DNA from: Sipunculus nudus
Taxonomy: Eukaryota > Annelida > Sipuncula > Golfingiida > Sipunculidae
DNA: 64,000 bases
Assembly: GCA_026874595.1 (NCBI GenBank)
Contig: JAPPUL010000079.1
Span: 301,001 to 365,000, forward strand
Reading direction: 5' to 3'
Both the position numbers and the translations under genes were made by a program. The notes below the pieces were generated by a model that saw only the letters and a program-made list of their open reading frames with translations, had not been told where the DNA came from and searched no databases. This document shows positions 63,180 to 64,000 of the stretch, one piece after another (the stretch's first letter is position 1; every line of letters begins with the position of its first letter).

Positions 63180-63686
63180 CTAGACCTCCCTAATTAGTGC
63201 TTGCTCTTCACAGTTTTCTACATGTTCACAATTCATACAATCTCGCCATATCTTCTCCGGCAAAAGCCCTTTGTCATGTATTACAAAACCTTGCTTTACG
63301 AAATAATTAGGCTCGTAGGTTAACGTAAATACACTGCTTAATCCGTAGCTCTTTGCTTCTTCTACGCAACTTTTTATTAACGCCTTCCCCACCCCTATAC
63401 CCTTATATCCTTTCTTCACCACAAGCGACCTTATCTCGCCAAACTGTTCCGTATAAACAGTTAGTGCGACCACCCCTATTACTCGTCCCCCTATTAAACA
63501 TACCGTGAAATCTCGCACGCTCTTATATATATCATCAAGACTTCTATAAAGAATTATCCCCTCTTTTGCGTATATATCTAGTAACCCTTTTATAGCTTTT
63601 GCCTCACCCACTCTCGCTTTCCTTACCTCTAATCCTTCTCTACTCACCCTCTTTATATCCATTTCCAAACCTTTACATTTACTCAT
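63180..63686 (-). CDS. GNAT N-acetyltransferase, ArgA-like short form
   Basis: The 168-residue protein is a single GNAT domain: VRKARVGEAKAIKGLLDIYA near 21-40, GVVALTVYTEQFGEIRSLVV near 71-90, KKGYKGIGVGKALIKSCVEEAKSYGL (the acetyl-CoA loop) near 91-116 and the C-terminal Cys-rich stretch MNCEHVENCEEQALI. Proteins with this build are stand-alone N-acetylglutamate synthases in bacteria without full ArgA; no arginine genes are nearby to support that. An ATG at 63662, with a better AAAGG site, is an alternative start and removes eight residues. Confidence 0.8.
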   Translation of the reverse strand: MSKCKGLEMDIKRVSREGLEVRKARVGEAKAIKGLLDIYAKEGIILYRSLDDIYKSVRDFTVCLIGGRVIGVVALTVYTEQFGEIRSLVVKKGYKGIGVGKALIKSCVEEAKSYGLSSVFTLTYEPNYFVKQGFVIHDKGLLPEKIWRDCMNCEHVENCEEQALIREV

Positions 63687-63824
63687 TTCTTATCAATCAC
63701 TTTATCAATACTATATTTAAGCCTAAATTTATACTAACTTATTATTTATATTGGAGCCTTATATATTCTTTTGTTTGACTCTCTTTATTTGGTAGGTCTT
63801 GCTTTCTACTTAAACTAACCCAAG
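63687..63824. other. Spacer between the GNAT gene and the last fragment
   Basis: Pyrimidine-rich; no reading frame, terminator hairpin or clear promoter noted. Confidence 0.4.
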
Positions 63825-64000
63825 CTAGCTTATTAGCTCCTCCCCTACTTCTTTAAGCTCATTATTTGATACCACGTGCCTTATATATTTTCTATGCTGC
63901 ACTATACCTTTCCCTCCATCCACACCCTGCATTAAAATCGCTCGTATGTTATCAGGTGATACATTTGTTCGCTCACCCTCCTCTTGGCAATAAAGTTCTA
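63825..64000 (-). CDS. C-terminal fragment of an unknown protein
   Basis: A minus-strand frame enters from the right edge and ends with TAG at 63825. The visible 57 residues are charged (QEEGERTNVSPDNIRAIL near the start; RHVVSNNELKEVGEELIS at the end). I recognise no family; the start lies outside the window. Confidence 0.55.
   Translation of the reverse strand, partial: ELYCQEEGERTNVSPDNIRAILMQGVDGGKGIVQHRKYIRHVVSNNELKEVGEELIS

Overview
The window is low-GC bacterial chromosome that I read as a spirochaete. The main reason is the very long flagellar gene run in the order known from Borrelia and Treponema (flgB, flgC, fliE, fliF, fliH, fliI, fliJ, flbB, fliK, flgD, flgE, flbD, motA, motB, fliL, fliM, fliN/Y, fliO, fliP, fliQ, fliR, flhB, flhA, flhF, flhG, sigma-28). 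It includes flbB, the gene for the spirochaete periplasmic-flagellum collar protein. The genus cannot be fixed from this window alone.

Layout, left to right. 1-5.5 kb: a truncated lipoprotein, a second exported protein of similar style, and mfd. 5.5-9.3 kb: malQ, hemW (plus strand) and tsaC. 9.3-38.9 kb: the flagellar locus, all on the minus strand and transcribed right to left, carrying basal body, export apparatus, hook, motor and switch genes, then flhF/flhG, a sigma-28 factor, a FapA-type protein and two or three unrecognised membrane or small proteins. 39-46 kb: a DedA-family protein, an M20 peptidase, a small plus-strand membrane protein, rseP, dxr and a HEAT-repeat protein. 46-47.9 kb: two divergent exported proteins that share some sequence features and flank a perfect 12-bp inverted repeat. 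47.9-52.4 kb: guaA, an IMP dehydrogenase without CBS domains, and pyrG (guanine and CTP synthesis). 52.7-55.7 kb: a plus-strand group of mqnD-like, hisC and a flippase-like membrane protein. 55.7-62.7 kb: a nucleotide-sugar epimerase/dehydratase, then the widespread mnmE-khpB-yidC-yidD-rnpA-rpmH group. 62.9-64 kb: tRNA-Cys, tRNA-Leu, a GNAT acetyltransferase and the C-terminal end of another minus-strand gene.

Composition is strongly strand-asymmetric over the whole window. The plus strand is pyrimidine-rich and G-poor in genes of either orientation and in the spacers. This, the minus-strand bias of genes and the rpmH-rnpA-yidC group at the right end suggest one replichore copied right to left, with the origin beyond the right edge. 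No dnaA or DnaA-box cluster was seen inside.

The flagellar locus has two departures from the usual spirochaete pattern: fliG is missing from its normal place between fliF and fliH, and FlgE has no cysteine, so the hook lysinoalanine cross-link described in other spirochaetes cannot form in the known way. Short tandem duplications, often of 14 bp, recur in spacers, at stop codons and at ribosome binding sites. I found no CRISPR array, insertion sequence, prophage or recognisable defence system, and no clear case of a wholly new system. The best leads are the unrecognised genes embedded in the flagellar locus and the divergent exported-protein pair.
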